From assembly GCA_024449915.1 (NCBI GenBank), contig JAMZAV010002021.1:1-64000 (forward strand): a stretch of 64,000 nucleotides of DNA, given 5' to 3'. The first letter of the stretch is position 1, and each line of letters starts with the position of its first letter. Position numbers and translations under genes: made by a program. The notes under the pieces were generated by a model. It saw only the letters and a list, made by a program, of their open reading frames with translations, had not been told where the DNA came from and did not search any database. Below are positions 20,871 to 31,858 of the stretch, in pieces. Source of the stretch: Sweltsa coloradensis (Eukaryota > Arthropoda > Insecta > Plecoptera > Chloroperlidae).

Positions 20871-21415
20871 TTGTGTAAAATTCGTCGTACTCTTCCAATA
20901 GTTGCTTTGCTTGTATTTTGTTGAATATTGTTTAATAATAAGTGACATCTTTTACGACAACGACATACCACTTCAAGACTTTATTACAGCCAATATCCCA
21001 GTGGATACTAAATTGAAGGAGATGTGCCTCAGAAATCCCTATGTGTAACATTTTCTGAGCTGTCTGTAGTCGTCGTTAAAATGTTAGTCCTGCACCTTGC
21101 CTTAAATCTTAAGAAGTTAAAGTAGTGCAAATCAAGGAATCAAGAAAATTATTTTACTTTTGCTCCATACACAAAGCCGTCAATTTCCCATTAGAAGTGC
21201 AAGAAAGTGTTGATGGAAAATAAAACAAATATAATATATGTTATTTTTACAAAATAAATACAAAATTAATTCTTTTGGAACTAAGCGATTCCACAGATTG
21301 TTATGTTTCGTACAAAGGTGTGGTGTAAATATCAAAGATAGGAGTACAAAATGGTAAATGTTGATTGCAATAACAATCATAATGTAAATAAATTTTGCTG
21401 TGGATTTCTTTGCAG

Positions 21416-22500
21416 ATGGACCAAGTTCTTAATTTTGTAAGTTCCATTGTCAAGGAGGTGGAAGTAAGCCTGCTTGAATCTTTACTCAAGGAGCAGGGGG
21501 TGACGAACATAAGTGATCTTGAGGATCTTGACTTTGAAACTGACACCCAGTAATCTTTTTACCAACGTGCAGGCTAGACGCCTTAATAGGCTTGTTAATA
21601 GCTAGAATTGTGCCCCCCCAACTGCCTCGACTCCCAGCGCAGCTCCAATTTTGTCAACTACCACTACTACAATAGCACAAGAACCATGTCCATCATCATT
21701 TGCCACTGTTAGTTAGTTAGTTATTGGGGTTTTAGGGCACAAAACAGCCACTGTTGCGTTACGTAATTTTAAAATACCTTTTGAAAAGATCACTTCTGTG
21801 ATACAAAGTAAGCTGAGCAACAAACAACGAGCAAGCTCAAGTGAGATTAGGTCAATCGAACAAATAATTGCCTCCGAATTGTGGAGGATATCAAAATATC
21901 CACTAACAAGTACAACAATGCGCGTTGCAAGCGAATTAGTGAAGACATACCCCAATACATTTCTAGACACCAAAGACGACGGGACACCCATTGAAGGAGG
22001 ATTCCCCTCCACAGAAAAAAAAATGAGAATTAGAGTACACAATACAAACAGGGAAACGAGCAGGCAAACGAGGAGGAGGAGGAGGAACGGTCAAATGAGG
22101 ATCCTGATGATCCACAAGCAAGCACACCCAAGCGGAGGACGAAGAATGGCAAGAAGGATACATATGGATGCGCAAACCTCCTCCCGCTTGAAGTACCTGC
22201 AGAAGAGACGAGAGATTTCTCTTGAAGAAAAAAATTGTGGATGCAAACCGAATTTAAAAAAAATAGTGGAAGACCGCAACAATTTTGTCATCAAAGAACA
22301 CATGCAAGCAACATCTAGGGCGACGGTCGTCGCCCGGCAGACAAGCGCATGCGACTGCTTAGGCGACACGAACTCCAGCCCTATATACAGCTACCAGAGT
22401 TGGGGAGTTTTCAGCTATCTGCACACGCCGCCCCGAAAGAGTTACAATCTTGAAACTCGGTATATGACCTGGTATGTGGCCCATGACATACAAAAAAAAA
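21416..22500 (+). pseudogene. Unnamed multicopy gene family, locus 1 (SAM-like N-terminus, Y-P core)
   Basis: An exon starts after acceptor TTTGCAG at 21415: MDQVLNFVSSIVKEVEVSLL, with a small helical domain ending SDLEDLDF. The frame then shifts (LTPSNLFTNVQARRLNRLV is readable in the next frame), has a TAG at 21603-21605, a 36-bp LINE stub at 21711-21746, and continues as LRNFKIPFEKI, IIASELWRISKYPLTSTTM, LVKTYPNTF, MRIRVHNTN. Near 22045 a further frameshift leads to an acidic EEEEEE run and KRRTKNGKKDTYGCANLLP. The same architecture (helical N-terminus, KYP core, acidic linker, YGC) occurs in repetitive unnamed animal genes. Related pieces lie at 24811 and 47785-49458. Function unknown. 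Confidence 0.55.
21711..21746 (-). mobile_element. 36-bp LINE-A 3' stub with 9-bp target duplication
   Basis: AGTTAGTTAGTTATTGGGGT followed by TTTAGGGCACAAAACA equals the last bases of the I-type LINE at 49708 (minus strand). It is flanked by GCCACTGTT at 21702-21710 and 21747-21755. Taking one duplication and the stub away leaves a continuous open frame (SSFATVALRNFKIPF), so this is a bona fide extreme 5'-truncated insertion. Confidence 0.85.
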
Positions 22501-22619
22501 ATCAACCCGATCCGACAACTTATTCTGTGTTAAAAAAGGCTCTCAACATCGTCAAATTCCTTTTGTCTGGCTGGTGGGTGGGTGGCTGGCTAGGAGTTCT
22601 CCGCGGAGATTAATTTAGC

Positions 22620-23350
22620 CTACAGAGAAAACGGTAAATCTTAGAACTATGAAACTTGGACCACACTTAGATGTACTTCAGACGCAGTGACGTTTGCTTT
22701 CAAAACCAAAATCGGGTAACAGGGATCGGAGAAAATCAAAATTTGGATGATTATCAAAACGCGTAATTTCCAAGGCGTGGTAATTTGTACAAAATTGAAA
22801 TTGAACATGCTATTAACCATTATAAATATCTTGCGTCCAAAACACATGGGGCTAAATTTGGGGATGACCATGGGCCCAAAAATGACAAAAAACATATCTG
22901 AACTTTAAGAAATGAATCATTCAAAGAAAACGCTACAACTGAGATGTTTCAAACGTGGAATACATTTTGATATCTCTCATTCTTTCACTTTAGAATATGG
23001 AAAGCAAAATTGGGTAACGGGTACCGGAGAAAATCAAAATTATCAAAAGTAGGTAATTCCGTACTCTTATGAATAATACGCTTTACTGAGAAAACCGTTC
23101 ATCTTAGAACTTTGAAACTTGGGCCACACTCAGATGTACCTCATATTACCAAAACCGGGCAATTGGGACCGGGGGAAATCAAAATCAAAATCCGTTTTTA
23201 CTCAGGCGTAGTAATTTGTACAAGCTTGAAATTAAACATGCTCTTAACCATTAGAAATATCTAGTGCTTAAAACATATCTTTGGGGGGGCCGTGGGCCAA
23301 AAAATGTCGAAAAACAACTTTGAACTTAACAAATTTAATCATTCAAAGTC
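22620..23350 (+). repeat. Diverged tandem repeat, ~300-bp unit
   Basis: A unit beginning GAGAAAACGGTAAATCTTAG at about 22624 and ending AATCATTCAAAG at 22926 is repeated from about 23087 (GAGAAAACCGTTCATCTTAG) to 23348 (AATCATTCAAAG). Shared landmarks are ACTTTGAAACTTGG, CCACACT.AGATGTAC, GTAATTTGTACAA and CCATGGGCC/CCGTGGGCC. Between them, 22930-23080 is a partial third copy (GGGTAACGGGTACCGGAGAA). No coding signal. Confidence 0.7.
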
Positions 23351-24245
23351 CATCATTCACACCATGAACACACACCTTTGAAATTCGCATCTCACGCAGG
23401 TTTACAAAGCTTTCTCGCCGTGCACCGGAACTCTGTCGATGCTTTGAAAGCTTTAGAATTACCCGACTTAGGCGACTTCTTGTTACTCTCGCTGACGTTG
23501 GCCAACCTTGACCCGTCAACTCGCAAAGCATTCGAGAATAAGCAATTGTCGCAAACGACGCCGTCGTACAGCTCCGTTATTGGCTTTGTTGAAGAGCAGT
23601 CTCGAAATCTTGAGTTGTGTGCGGTAGGCAAGCTACCAACCAGTATTGTCAAATCTTCTCAAAGGATTAATTCACTTCTTGCGGCTCAAGAAACCGCTCC
23701 CCCCTCTGCCTCCTGGCGCGTGCCCTCTGACACCACGCGGCCTAGTATTAAACAACATTATTGCCCCGTTTGCAAAGCACCTCACACCCTCTATCAATGC
23801 GAGGTCTTTCGCAAACAATCTCTCGATGATAAGTACCGCACGTTGCGACACCTGCAGCGATGCTTCAATTGCTTAGGTTCGCACTTGAAAAATCAATGCA
23901 CTTCGAAGAGTGTCTGCAATTCTTGTGACAGCAATCGTCACCACTCCATGTTTCATTCAACCACAATTTCTGTACCCCACGGCAACTCTCCGGGCAATGC
24001 TCCTCTCTCTCGGGACGTCCAATCATCGTCTCTTGGCGTCAGCTCTTCACCTTAAAGTGCCGGTCCTTCTAACCGAGTGCTCTCGTGCCACTATCCCGAA
24101 ACCCGAGAAAGTCAACCCACAGTGTTGCTGGGTACCATGCGCGCGCTCATTCGAGATTCTCTTGGTCACCTTCAACCCTTTCGCGCGGTAGTGGACCCTG
24201 TCAAAGTTTTCAGCAGTGAAATTGACCTAGCTCTAAAAAAATGTT
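23351..24245 (+). pseudogene. BEL/Pao LTR-retrotransposon gag-protease remnant
   Basis: 23378-24055 encodes the C-terminal part of a Pao-type gag: a helical stretch (RNSVDALKALELPDLGDFLL...LDPSTRKAFE) followed by the Cys/His cluster typical of this family (YCPVCKAPHTLYQCEVF; LQRCFNCLGSHLKNQC; CNSCDSNRHHSMFH). Downstream, in a different frame around 24120-24215, the protease-like segment VLLGTMRAL...FRAVVDPVKVFS appears; the expected catalytic D-S/T-G is D-P-V, so the site is lost. No LTRs, reverse transcriptase or integrase were found nearby. It is a truncated, frameshifted retrotransposon fossil. Confidence 0.75.
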
Positions 24246-24794
24246 AATTTGGAGGCTTGCAATCAATATTCAATATTTTCGTGTCCTGCCCTGACACTAA
24301 AACATCTAACAAGTTTAAAGATTGAGAGACATGGCATCAACTGTTGTCCAAAGCTAGACCGATGACACTACGTCCTAGAGCAAGCAAAATATTTGGTCAT
24401 TATACGAAGGAATATATACAACTTTACTAATAATACTTTTAAAGACATTGCTGATTAATTGGCAATTTTGATTTTTAACGACAAAAGCTACATTTTTTTA
24501 TTTCGGAATAAAGCACAACATTAACGAAGTCACAGAAGCTCTGAGCCGCAAAGATTGTAAAGCTTGAGTATCACTGCCCTAGCGGATTATTACTTGTAAA
24601 AGGAGTTCCATCGATATTGTTACAACTGTAGGGACGGGTCCCGGCGTAAGCGATCTTGGGACACTGGATGGGATTATCCACCCTAGCCACTGGTCATGTC
24701 CATATTCAGAAATGGTGACTCCTGTCTCACTCTCCACTATAGAAACACACCATCAGCCATATATTAGCAGAGTGTAGAATGTCTCTAAAGCAAT
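24246..24794. other. AT-rich spacer, nothing supported
   Basis: No frame, hairpin or repeat copy that I could tie to another part of the window was seen here. Confidence 0.3.
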
Positions 24795-24810
24795 GTGAGA
24801 TTGTTAATGT

Positions 24811-24977
24811 CGATTTTCAGATGGACTAGATTGTCATCTTTATCAGAAAGGTTGTCTCGGATGTTGACCAAGGTGAATTGTTGGCAAAACTTTGACGAAA
24901 TTGGTATCATAGCACTAGAGGATTTGGAAGAAATAGATTTTGTCACGCACAATAAACCAAACCCCCTTTTAAATTAA
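24811..24977 (+). pseudogene. Unnamed gene family, locus 2 (N-terminal exon only)
   Basis: After acceptor GATTTTCAG the exon reads M-D-stop-IVIFIRKVVSDVDQGELLAKL, then after a frameshift DEIGIIALEDLEEIDFVTHN. This parallels MDQVLNFVSSIVKEV...SDLEDLDF at 21416, including the position of the splice acceptor immediately before ATGGAC. The third codon is TAG. No downstream exon is recognisable; the region that follows is C-rich simple DNA. Confidence 0.55.
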
Positions 24978-25490
24978 TGCAATCAATAATGCTGAGAAAA
25001 GCTGTTGAAGTTTTTTTTTAAAGACTGTACAGCCAGTGCAATTGCCCCTCACCCCCCTCCCCCCTACCTGATGATGTTGAAGTTGAGTTATGAGCCGTTG
25101 CCTTGGTGATGTATAATTTTCCAATCAGAAAAAGTGTATTCACTAAGTTTTGGACATTATTATTCATATATTGTATTAAAAAATTATTTTTTTATGCTTA
25201 TTATTGTCACTATAAATTTGCACATGGCAATACACTTTGAATCAAACATCGAATACTTGCCCCTTCCCCCCCCCCCGGCCACTATGCTTCCGGGCCAAGC
25301 TCGGGCGGTCGTTACGCCGCCGTTTGTTTTGAAGAGCCCGATGAAGTGTCTAGACGGTTGTACCCAAGCACTCCACTTATAAGGATTTGAATTCAAATTG
25401 CCAGATACCATCGATAAACATATTGGGTGTGCTACGCTATATTCAAGTCCATATCAAGAGTGAATATAGTGCAGTTCCATTTACCATAAA
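24978..25490. other. Spacer with C-runs; upstream part of the SWIM exon possible
   Basis: Contains poly-T at about 25011, pyrimidine runs at 25045-25065 and 25262-25277, and a short GC-richer patch (25275-25340). Short frames that might belong to the SWIM-containing gene downstream are too broken to assign. Confidence 0.3.
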
Positions 25491-25496
25491 AACTTC

Positions 25497-25720
25497 ATGC
25501 AATTCATTCATTGTTCATCTGTGGGGGATAAGTGGTTCATTCGCTCAAGTGTTCGAGCGGAAATGTACAAAAATGTGAAATATACTGTTGACATCTCTCT
25601 TTATGCCGAAGGGGAGATCCTGCAGACACAATGCGAGTGTCCGGCAGGAGCTAGGCCAATCGCTCATTGCAAAAGTGAAATGGTCACTTTCTTAGGTGTA
25701 GTAGAGTTTGTTCGCAATGC
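25497..25720 (+). pseudogene. SWIM zinc-finger exon, decayed
   Basis: The frame encodes VKYTVDISLYAEGEILQTQC, then ECPAGARPIAHCK. C-x-C-P-A-G-x(n)-H-C-K fits a SWIM zinc-binding motif as found in YqaJ-type and MULE-type repetitive animal proteins; the final His of the usual CKH is replaced by Ser. SWIM domains bind DNA or protein. No YqaJ nuclease or MULE transposase core is seen within 2 kb. Upstream coding is scrambled by stops. Confidence 0.55.
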
Positions 25721-25923
25721 GACTTTGAACACCACAAGTCCGATCACACGTCGAACAATTCTTTGTGGGATGAGTTCACCGTTAACGGCAACTATTACCT
25801 GGTCTTCAACCTGGACACTAGTGTTGATCCGGGAATCGTGGATGTAGAACGGTCTGCATCTTCTATGCCGCCATCGTCTGGCTCAACACCAGCCATACCA
25901 CCTCATCAACACCTCCGCCCAGA

Positions 25924-26204
25924 TTGTTAACACCGCCATCCTCCGGATCTGTTTCCCACTCACTTTCAAAATTTTTGGCAATGCCAACTCAGAAGGCGAC
26001 CACTCGACGAAAGAAGACATATGTCAAGCCGATTTATGCAGTATCCTCCGTCGAGTCCCGGACCAACATGGAGGAACGGGCAAAAAAATCAAAGAAGAAA
26101 CCTCAAAACAAAAGCAAAAGGAAGTGTCTATCAAAGAAAAAACAGAACAAAGACGATGACTGGATTTGTATTTACTGCCAGGCATCTTTTTATGCCGAAG
26201 ATGA
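25924..26204 (+). pseudogene. C-terminal tail of a DDE (pogo/Tigger-like) transposase, cut by a LINE
   Basis: Pro/Ser-rich start (LTPPSSGSVSHSLSKFLAMP), then a strongly basic stretch (KKSKKKPQNKSKRK), then DDDWICIYCQASFYAEDE. Transposases of the pogo/Tigger type often end in such a linker followed by a Cys-rich knuckle (DWxCxxC...). The frame stops exactly where a LINE-A 3' end begins at 26205, so the remainder was displaced or lost. The assignment is from the linker-knuckle pattern only. Confidence 0.4.
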
Positions 26205-26480
26205 AGTTAGTTAGTTAGTTGGAGTTTTAGGGCACAAAACAGTAAAGTTATCAGTGCCCATCAAATTTTCTGATTGCTAAATATATATTAATTTCAAATT
26301 GAATTTCAAAGGTTTACTTTACATAAGAAATTAATAACATTATCGCTTGTCGTGGAGTTGTCTGATAAAATTTCTTTGAGGATACACAACGTAGGCAAGA
26401 TTCTTAACTAAAAACACAAAAAACATTGTGGAAGTACATACAAACTTTTTTTTTCAAAGGATATGATTTTACCATCCAAC
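26205..26480 (-). mobile_element. LINE-A 3' end, truncated copy
   Basis: (GTTA)n tail then GGAGTTTTAGGGCACAAAAC, TTATCAGTGCCCAT and, after a diverged stretch, TCTGATAAAATTTCTTTGAG. These are the landmarks of the 3' end of the LINE at 49708-49890 in the same orientation. It is 5'-truncated. Confidence 0.75.
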
Positions 26481-26995
26481 AAATATTAAACCGCTGGAAG
26501 ACCCTAGAATAAGGATTTAAGAGGAAAGGCAAAAACAATAAACTGAGCTGCTGGGCAAGAGCTAGGTGCTCATATGAGCAAGAAAGATTTTTTTAGTGGT
26601 AGCAAATGCACGTGTAGTGGAAACGGGGAAGTTTCAGTATTGTCTATGATCATTTATCTAGCTATACACAATGATGCACTAAGAGAAGATCATAACGACC
26701 TTCTCGAACGAGTCCTCAAAATTACCCAAGCCTGTGGGGTTTGGTGTTAAGAAAGTTGTTGGGTGCTGTCTCAGGTGTGGATTAGTGCCTGGACACATAA
26801 AGGTGTGTGAAACGGTTTTCTGCTGCTACTGGGCGCTAATCAAGACGATGGACTGAGTTGTGATATGTGAATGATGATGGATAGACCCGTACTTGCAGAT
26901 TACAAGTACAATGTCCACACGCTACTCCAAATTCCCAAGAGTGCACAAGACAAGGGCACAAGGGCCTTGTGTGCATCTAACTAAAAAATGGTATG
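26481..26995. other. Spacer without supported features
   Basis: Short frames only; no recognisable motif. Confidence 0.3.
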
Positions 26996-27450
26996 TTCTC
27001 TCGGTAGTTAGTGTTGTTTTAGGTCACTCAACAGTAGAGTTATCAGTGCCCATGTGTTGTTGTTGTTGTTGTTGTCACATTTATAATGATGTTTAATTGT
27101 GTGAAACAGCTTTACATTGTGCAAGAAATTAAAAACATTATCAAGTGTTTTGGAATCTTCTTATACAATTTCTTTGAGTTTAGATTTAAATTTAGCCTTT
27201 TTTCCTTCTATAATTGTACTTTGTACAGGATAATAAAACATGTTTTATATTTAGGACTACGCCACACACATCACATCATCGCCTCCTAGAAGATAACCAT
27301 GGGTGAGATATGTGTGACCAATTCTCAGACGTCTCAGAACAACTTCTTCACGACAAGAAGAGCGGCGTGAAGAAATCCAGATTGCTACATTATCCTTTAG
27401 TGAATGTTAGATCACACTCTTTCTCAACTCAGGCTAGGATCAGTCATTGC
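26996..27450 (-). mobile_element. LINE-A 3' end, diverged truncated copy
   Basis: TAGTTAGTGTTGTTTTAGGT, GTAGAGTTATCAGTGCCCAT, and further on GGGTGAGATATGTGTGACCA, CTTCACGACAAGAAGAGCGG. The last two match the LINE-A C-terminal coding end (50010-50090). The copy carries a (TTG)n expansion at about 27056-27075. Confidence 0.7.
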
Positions 27451-27842
27451 CACCAATTTCAAATTCTGTAGAATTTATCAAGATGAGCATGATCAAAATG
27501 CTGATATTATTATTGCAGGTATTTCGATCGACGACGTTGTATACCTCAGTCTCCCAATGCTTATTGTTACAGACAATGCACTGAGCGTATATTTAATCAT
27601 TATCCACAAGGACAACGCAACATTTTAAGACCTTGGAATTGGAAATGTACGAGGGGCAGATTCACGAGACCTTTGTTCCCTTGTGAGGAACATGCGCCTA
27701 TCATTGACGAGTATTGGGAGGAAGCTACCAACCAACCACACGCGCATCTCGACGTAAGGCGATGGCAATCAGTGTCGAACTAATACTACGTACACGGCAA
27801 ATGTATCAACTTTAATCTAATCTATTGTTTATTTCATATTTA
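27451..27842. other. Spacer, nothing supported
   Basis: AT-rich DNA with short frames. No motif recognised. Confidence 0.3.
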
Positions 27843-28184
27843 TGTTGGATATTGCTTTACGTTTCCTATTTATGCAACTTGGCGAATCGAGACGAAGGGA
27901 GGGACGTACGGGGAGACGAGGGGGGACAAGGGGTGGACAGGCCTGTGCTGGTCAGAACCAGCCACAAGCGTATAGGGAGGGCAGGGGTTCCCCCACGTCG
28001 TGGTCGTCTCCGTCTGTGTCATCATCCGTCCGTGTTGTCATTTTCTTCGTCGTCGGGGAGGAAGTCAAAGGGAAGGGGAAAGTTACCCGACGACGACCCA
28101 GAGCTCGCAATTAGTTTCAGCGAGAAAAACTCCCATAATCACGGACCAAACCACGAGAAGGTTGCGAGTTGGGATTTGATGGCC
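27843..28184 (-). mobile_element. Family-C retroelement 3' end, complete-length copy
   Basis: The copy starts TTGGATATTGCTTTACG and TTTATGCAACTTGGCGAATC at the 3' side and ends GTTGGGATTTGATGGCC. Other copies of the same ~340-bp unit lie at 42921-43270, 46386-46830 and 62365-62672, all ending at the same GATGGCC (or near it). In sense orientation it ends in a CGTCTC...GAGACG hairpin followed by an AATC-type tail. A common 5' boundary suggests a SINE-like unit rather than random LINE truncation. Confidence 0.7.
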
Positions 28185-28267
28185 TTAATCTATTGTTACG
28201 TTTCACAACATCCTTTGAAATTATTTACCATTTAATTAATTAATTTAAAGATATAGAAATATAAATA

Positions 28268-28420
28268 ATGGTAGCAGATGTGACGTCACAACGTCTGCTA
28301 GGACTAGAGGGATGCATAAAACTGGACTTGGTAAGACGCATTGAAGCAGTTACCAAAGAGGATTTGACGAAAGATGATATTGTTGGAGAGTTTAAAAGTG
28401 TATTTTACGATTCCGATGGT
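28268..28420 (+). pseudogene. Gypsy (Ty3) retrotransposon fragment downstream of protease
   Basis: Frame reads LLGLEGCIKLDLVRRIEAVT and DIVGEFKSVF. This resembles the segment joining protease to reverse transcriptase in animal Gypsy polyproteins (LGL..C..L.LI.RV ... ILEEFKDVF). It diverges abruptly after F-Y-D-S. 28490-28610 may be a separate gag-type coiled coil (KIELLRSELEREKA in another frame). Only about 50 codons are supported. Confidence 0.5.
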
Positions 28421-28610
28421 GATAAATGTCGCTCCAAACCCCTTACCCCTGACGCCAAGTAGTCTGTGCCCAGCCCTTGACTGGATACGCCTGGACCACG
28501 AGCGGGAAAAGGCGGAACTGCAACAGCTGATTCAAGATGTAAAATTGAATTACTGCGTAGTGAACTTGAACGAGAAAAAGCAAATCCAGTTCAGCGTGTG
28601 TTAACCAGAA

Positions 28611-29690
28611 GTCTCTACCGAGACTAGAGTCGTACTTCCAATGGTTTTGGCAGCTCACTACTGTGCCCGGATACTATCACAATTTAGTTATTTTAAGATG
28701 TATGAGCGTGGGAATGGGTGCTTGTGTAGTTCACCCAAAGTTAAGCTTTCACGCTTATTTTCATTCACATTTTCCTATCTAGGCTGTATGCCTGTGTGTC
28801 TACGATGTGGCTACAGATATTCCACTAAACTTACTAAGTCAATTTCATAAATAGGTGATATGGTTTTATATTAAATAAGTAATAAATAAATAAATTGTAT
28901 TTAGAGTCTACCCTCTCAGTTATATAACTGATCTACAGTGGGGGACAGTAAATCAAAGCGACCAAGCCAACCCTGTAGGCCCCGACTCAATCGACGAGTA
29001 AGCGATGACCAACCAAAGATCGATTTATTTTAGGAAATATAGCAATCAGTGGTCTGGACAGTGCGAACACCCGCGGATCAACGCCAGAATCAACAAGGCC
29101 GATTCCGAACAACTTTGTTTTTTTATGTGCTTTGTTGCTAGGACTCTCTCGACTCACATGAAAATAAATGAAGACAAAGAAACAAGTCGTGAACAGCGTC
29201 AAAGCGAAACAATGACACTTATAAAGGAATTGTTTGGCGCAAAAAAGGAATGAACATATTATTCCCATTCATGAATTCATCATGCAAGTATTAGGGCCTA
29301 CATTATTTTAAAGATACTTATTTAACTTAAAATAACGGAACAGCAGTGCATGCAGTGTGTACAAAATTACCCGAGTCATTGGGCTCTTAACATTTTAACA
29401 TACAAATAATGTAATGTATAGCATAGTGTATAGAGATATTGAATAAAAACATAATATGTATATAATTATTGAGGGGAGAAATTAACCAAAAAAAACTTTT
29501 GGGAAATCAATAAGACATTTCTAAAACTAGGAAACGCTAAAGTCCCGCCGCGTTGATGGATGAGCTTTTTAAATTTTTTAGTTTGTATGGGATATCTTTA
29601 CTTTTGCAAGTGCTTTGTTTTGCTGCCTACGCATTGTAGGTGATTGTTGTCAAGTTTCTTTTGTTACCTGTCAATTGGTATTATTTACCG
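28611..29690. other. AT-rich spacer
   Basis: No gene. The word TAAATAAATAAATTGTATTT AGAGTCTACC at 28883-28910 recurs near 31970-31995, suggesting a small shared repeat end. 29005-29253 is open but unrecognisable. Confidence 0.35.
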
Positions 29691-29696
29691 TAAAAA

Positions 29697-30117
29697 ACTT
29701 ATATTAAAAGCTTTATTTCTATGGATTCTGGCTAACTATTTCAACTTTTTCTTTCAAAAGGTACTACATCACCATAACCTTAATGTCCATGTATAATATG
29801 AACGTTGTAGCCTCACCCGTTTGGTCAGAATTGGCCCAAATGTCACGAAAATATCGCACTAAAAATCGAAAAAAATCGTAAAAGTACGATATTCATGAGA
29901 AATATTTCTTCGATTGTACCCAAAAACAATACACCTCTAAGTTCAGAGATTTCGAAGGTCCTGTCAAATTTTCATCAAGATCGGATATGCCGTTTGCCTG
30001 GTAGAGAGTTAACAAACAGACAGACAGAAAAAAAAAAAAAAAAAAAAAAAAAAACACCCGAGCTAAATTTTTTGGGGGTCAGTGAAATTGAAGTCTTCGC
30101 TTCGCTCATCCAATAAA
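29697..30117 (+). repeat. Fold-back repeat family, copy 1
   Basis: Runs from TTTATTTCTATGGATTCTGG to GAAGTCTTCGCTTCGCTCAT. It includes ACCCGTTTGGTCAGAATTGG, CATGAGAAATATTTCTTCGA, ATCAAGATCGGATATGCCGT and a 23-bp A run at about 30029-30053. The inverted counterpart is at 34795-35192. The wording (ATCAAGATCGG..GCCGTTTG..., ACAGACAGAC) is that of a dispersed 3'-end repeat common in invertebrates. Confidence 0.75.
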
Positions 30118-30299
30118 CTAATAAATTCAATACAGTTTTCGAGTAGAGTATAAACAATTAGATTAGAATAAAAAATGTTTAGTACGCTTGTGTTTGTACC
30201 TTTTATATGTAAGTGAGAATACGCTGTAGCCTCCACGGCTAGAAATTAAAACATAATGAGAATTGTCTGTACATTTTGAATAGAAGCGATCGGTGAATT

Positions 30300-30500
30300 G
30301 AAAAACCAGATCCTAAATAGTAAGCAAGTTAAAAAATGCATGTAGGTCTGATATCTGTGTTTCTACCCTATCATCATTTATCATTCGTAAGCATTTTTTA
30401 TTCTGGACTATTTGTAGTTTGCTATAATTTGAAGTTGTTAATTTGAAGAAATTTGAACCGAACATGTGTACGTAATAATTGGCCGGATTTCGATGGTGTA
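30300..30500 (-). pseudogene. LINE reverse-transcriptase C-terminal fragment
   Basis: Minus-strand frame reads HHRNPANYYVHMFGSN, LQIVQNKKCLRMI and ISDLHAFFNLLTI. LxxVQNKxLRxI followed by ISDLHxxxNLLTI is the signature found after the RT thumb in Jockey/CR1-type LINEs. Only about 60 codons remain. Confidence 0.6.
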
Positions 30501-31100
30501 CAGCAGTGTTTCTCAACCTCAAAAAAATGATGTTGGCATCTGAATATGATGTGCAAGCAATACTATTAGACGATTCTGAAGAAGAAGGTATTCCTGCGCT
30601 AGAGATTATTCCTTCAATTCCTGTGAGAAAATGTGGATTCCAACAAATTTTAAAAGGGACATGTTTTAGTGTATTTTATTTTTTTATTTTTTAGGCTTAG
30701 TATATTTATCCTTGTGTTATTCAACGACCGGCTGAGTCAGAAGATGAGGATCCAGAAGTTAGTGTCATGGCTCATAATTGCCTAAATCATTCTAAAACCA
30801 TATTTAAAATGAATGAGAATGATATACGCAACACAAAGTTTGTTCCTCAAGACTAGCAGAACACGTTTATGAGAACAATCATTGTGAATTGGAACGACTC
30901 CTCTATCATTCTCCATGAAACTAATATGCATAAACGTCGGTTGATTGATTGATTGGATATTGCTTTCCGAACCTATTTTCGACATAATCGAAATTTAAGG
31001 ATCCATAGGTCGATGTACAACAGATATAATACAAGTGTGCAGAAATTCTGCTACCCCTACCATTTGTATTGTGACACTGAAGGTCTGACCATGGCAATGC
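30501..31100. other. Spacer with a tiny family-C 3' tail
   Basis: 30940-30972 carries TTGATTGATTGATTGGATAT TGCTTTCCGA, a short family-C tail. Otherwise only unrecognised short frames (one, 30723-30860, reads ESEDEDPEVSVM) are present. Confidence 0.35.
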
Positions 31101-31128
31101 AAACTGTCCGAGGCGAAAGAAACGGCTG

Positions 31129-31286
31129 ACATTTTTTATTTTGATGGTTATACGTACCATGTTAATACGCGGAGTGAGACAACAGTGTTTTACAACTGCA
31201 GCAATAAACGTGGTAATGTACGGTGCCATGGAAGACTGAAGAGATACATTGTGCCTGAAGGAGGGGACAGAATAACACCTACACAG
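31129..31286 (+). CDS. FLYWCH-type zinc-finger exon (partial)
   Basis: Open frame beginning FYFDGYTYHVNTRSETTVFY, then NCSNKRGNVRCHGRLKRYIV, ending TPTQ at a splice donor (CACAG|GTAATG, donor at 31287). Aromatic-rich start, C-x(n)-C and GRL fit the FLYWCH zinc finger, a DNA-binding domain frequent in MULE-type transposons and insect chromatin proteins. The terminal H-x-H would be in the next exon; HHNNPSA at about 31339 could be a relic. It is an isolated exon with no recognisable partner. Confidence 0.6.
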
Positions 31287-31554
31287 GTAATGTGCAAAAC
31301 TACCAATATCTTAATTGTTAGTTCATTGATGTTAGCTCACCACAACAACCCCTCCGCTTCAAGTGCACAGATAATTTTAAAACTTGGACATAACGTCCCT
31401 GAGTAGTCAACTCGCCACGTTCACTACTCGAGGAGAACTGACAAGTTTTTGTCCTGCTACCGCAATTCACCGGATATGGTGCGACATGGTAGAGGCCATC
31501 CGTGTACAGCGCATCAGCTTTCGCGGGAGCGTCAGAAACGGATAGTGTGACAAA

Positions 31555-31760
31555 ACACTAACCGAACACATTCAGCAGAAACAGAAACCAACGCCATGTG
31601 CTGTGGAGTCCGAACAAGAGAGGAACCAAGAGCGGAAAAAAAGCACAGCACATAAACCGTGTCAAGGCTCTAATCTCACATTGAACAGAACCTAGCACTT
31701 TCTGAACATCAACTCCTCAGGCTGCACGGACGGATCAGACGGAGCACAACACTGAGATGA
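31555..31760 (+). repeat. Dispersed repeat D, copy 1
   Basis: Landmarks AACACATTCAGCAGAAACAG, GTCAAGGCTCTAATCTCACA TTGAACAGAACC, CTCAGGCTGCACGGACGGAT and GGAGCACAACACTGAGATG recur at 61800-62190 and 63560-64000. Class unknown. Confidence 0.65.
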
Positions 31761-31768
31761 CGAATTGG

Positions 31769-31858
31769 ATTGGATATTGCTCAACGTCTCATATTTATGC
31801 AACTTGGCTAATCGAGACGAAGGGAGGGACGTAAGGGATGACGCGGGGGGACAAGGCC
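31769..31858 (-). mobile_element. Family-C 3' end, short copy
   Basis: TTGGATATTGCTCAACGTCT CATATTTATGCAACTTGGCT then GGGAGGGACGTAAGG up to GGGGACAAGGCC. It abuts repeat D copy 1. Confidence 0.75.
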
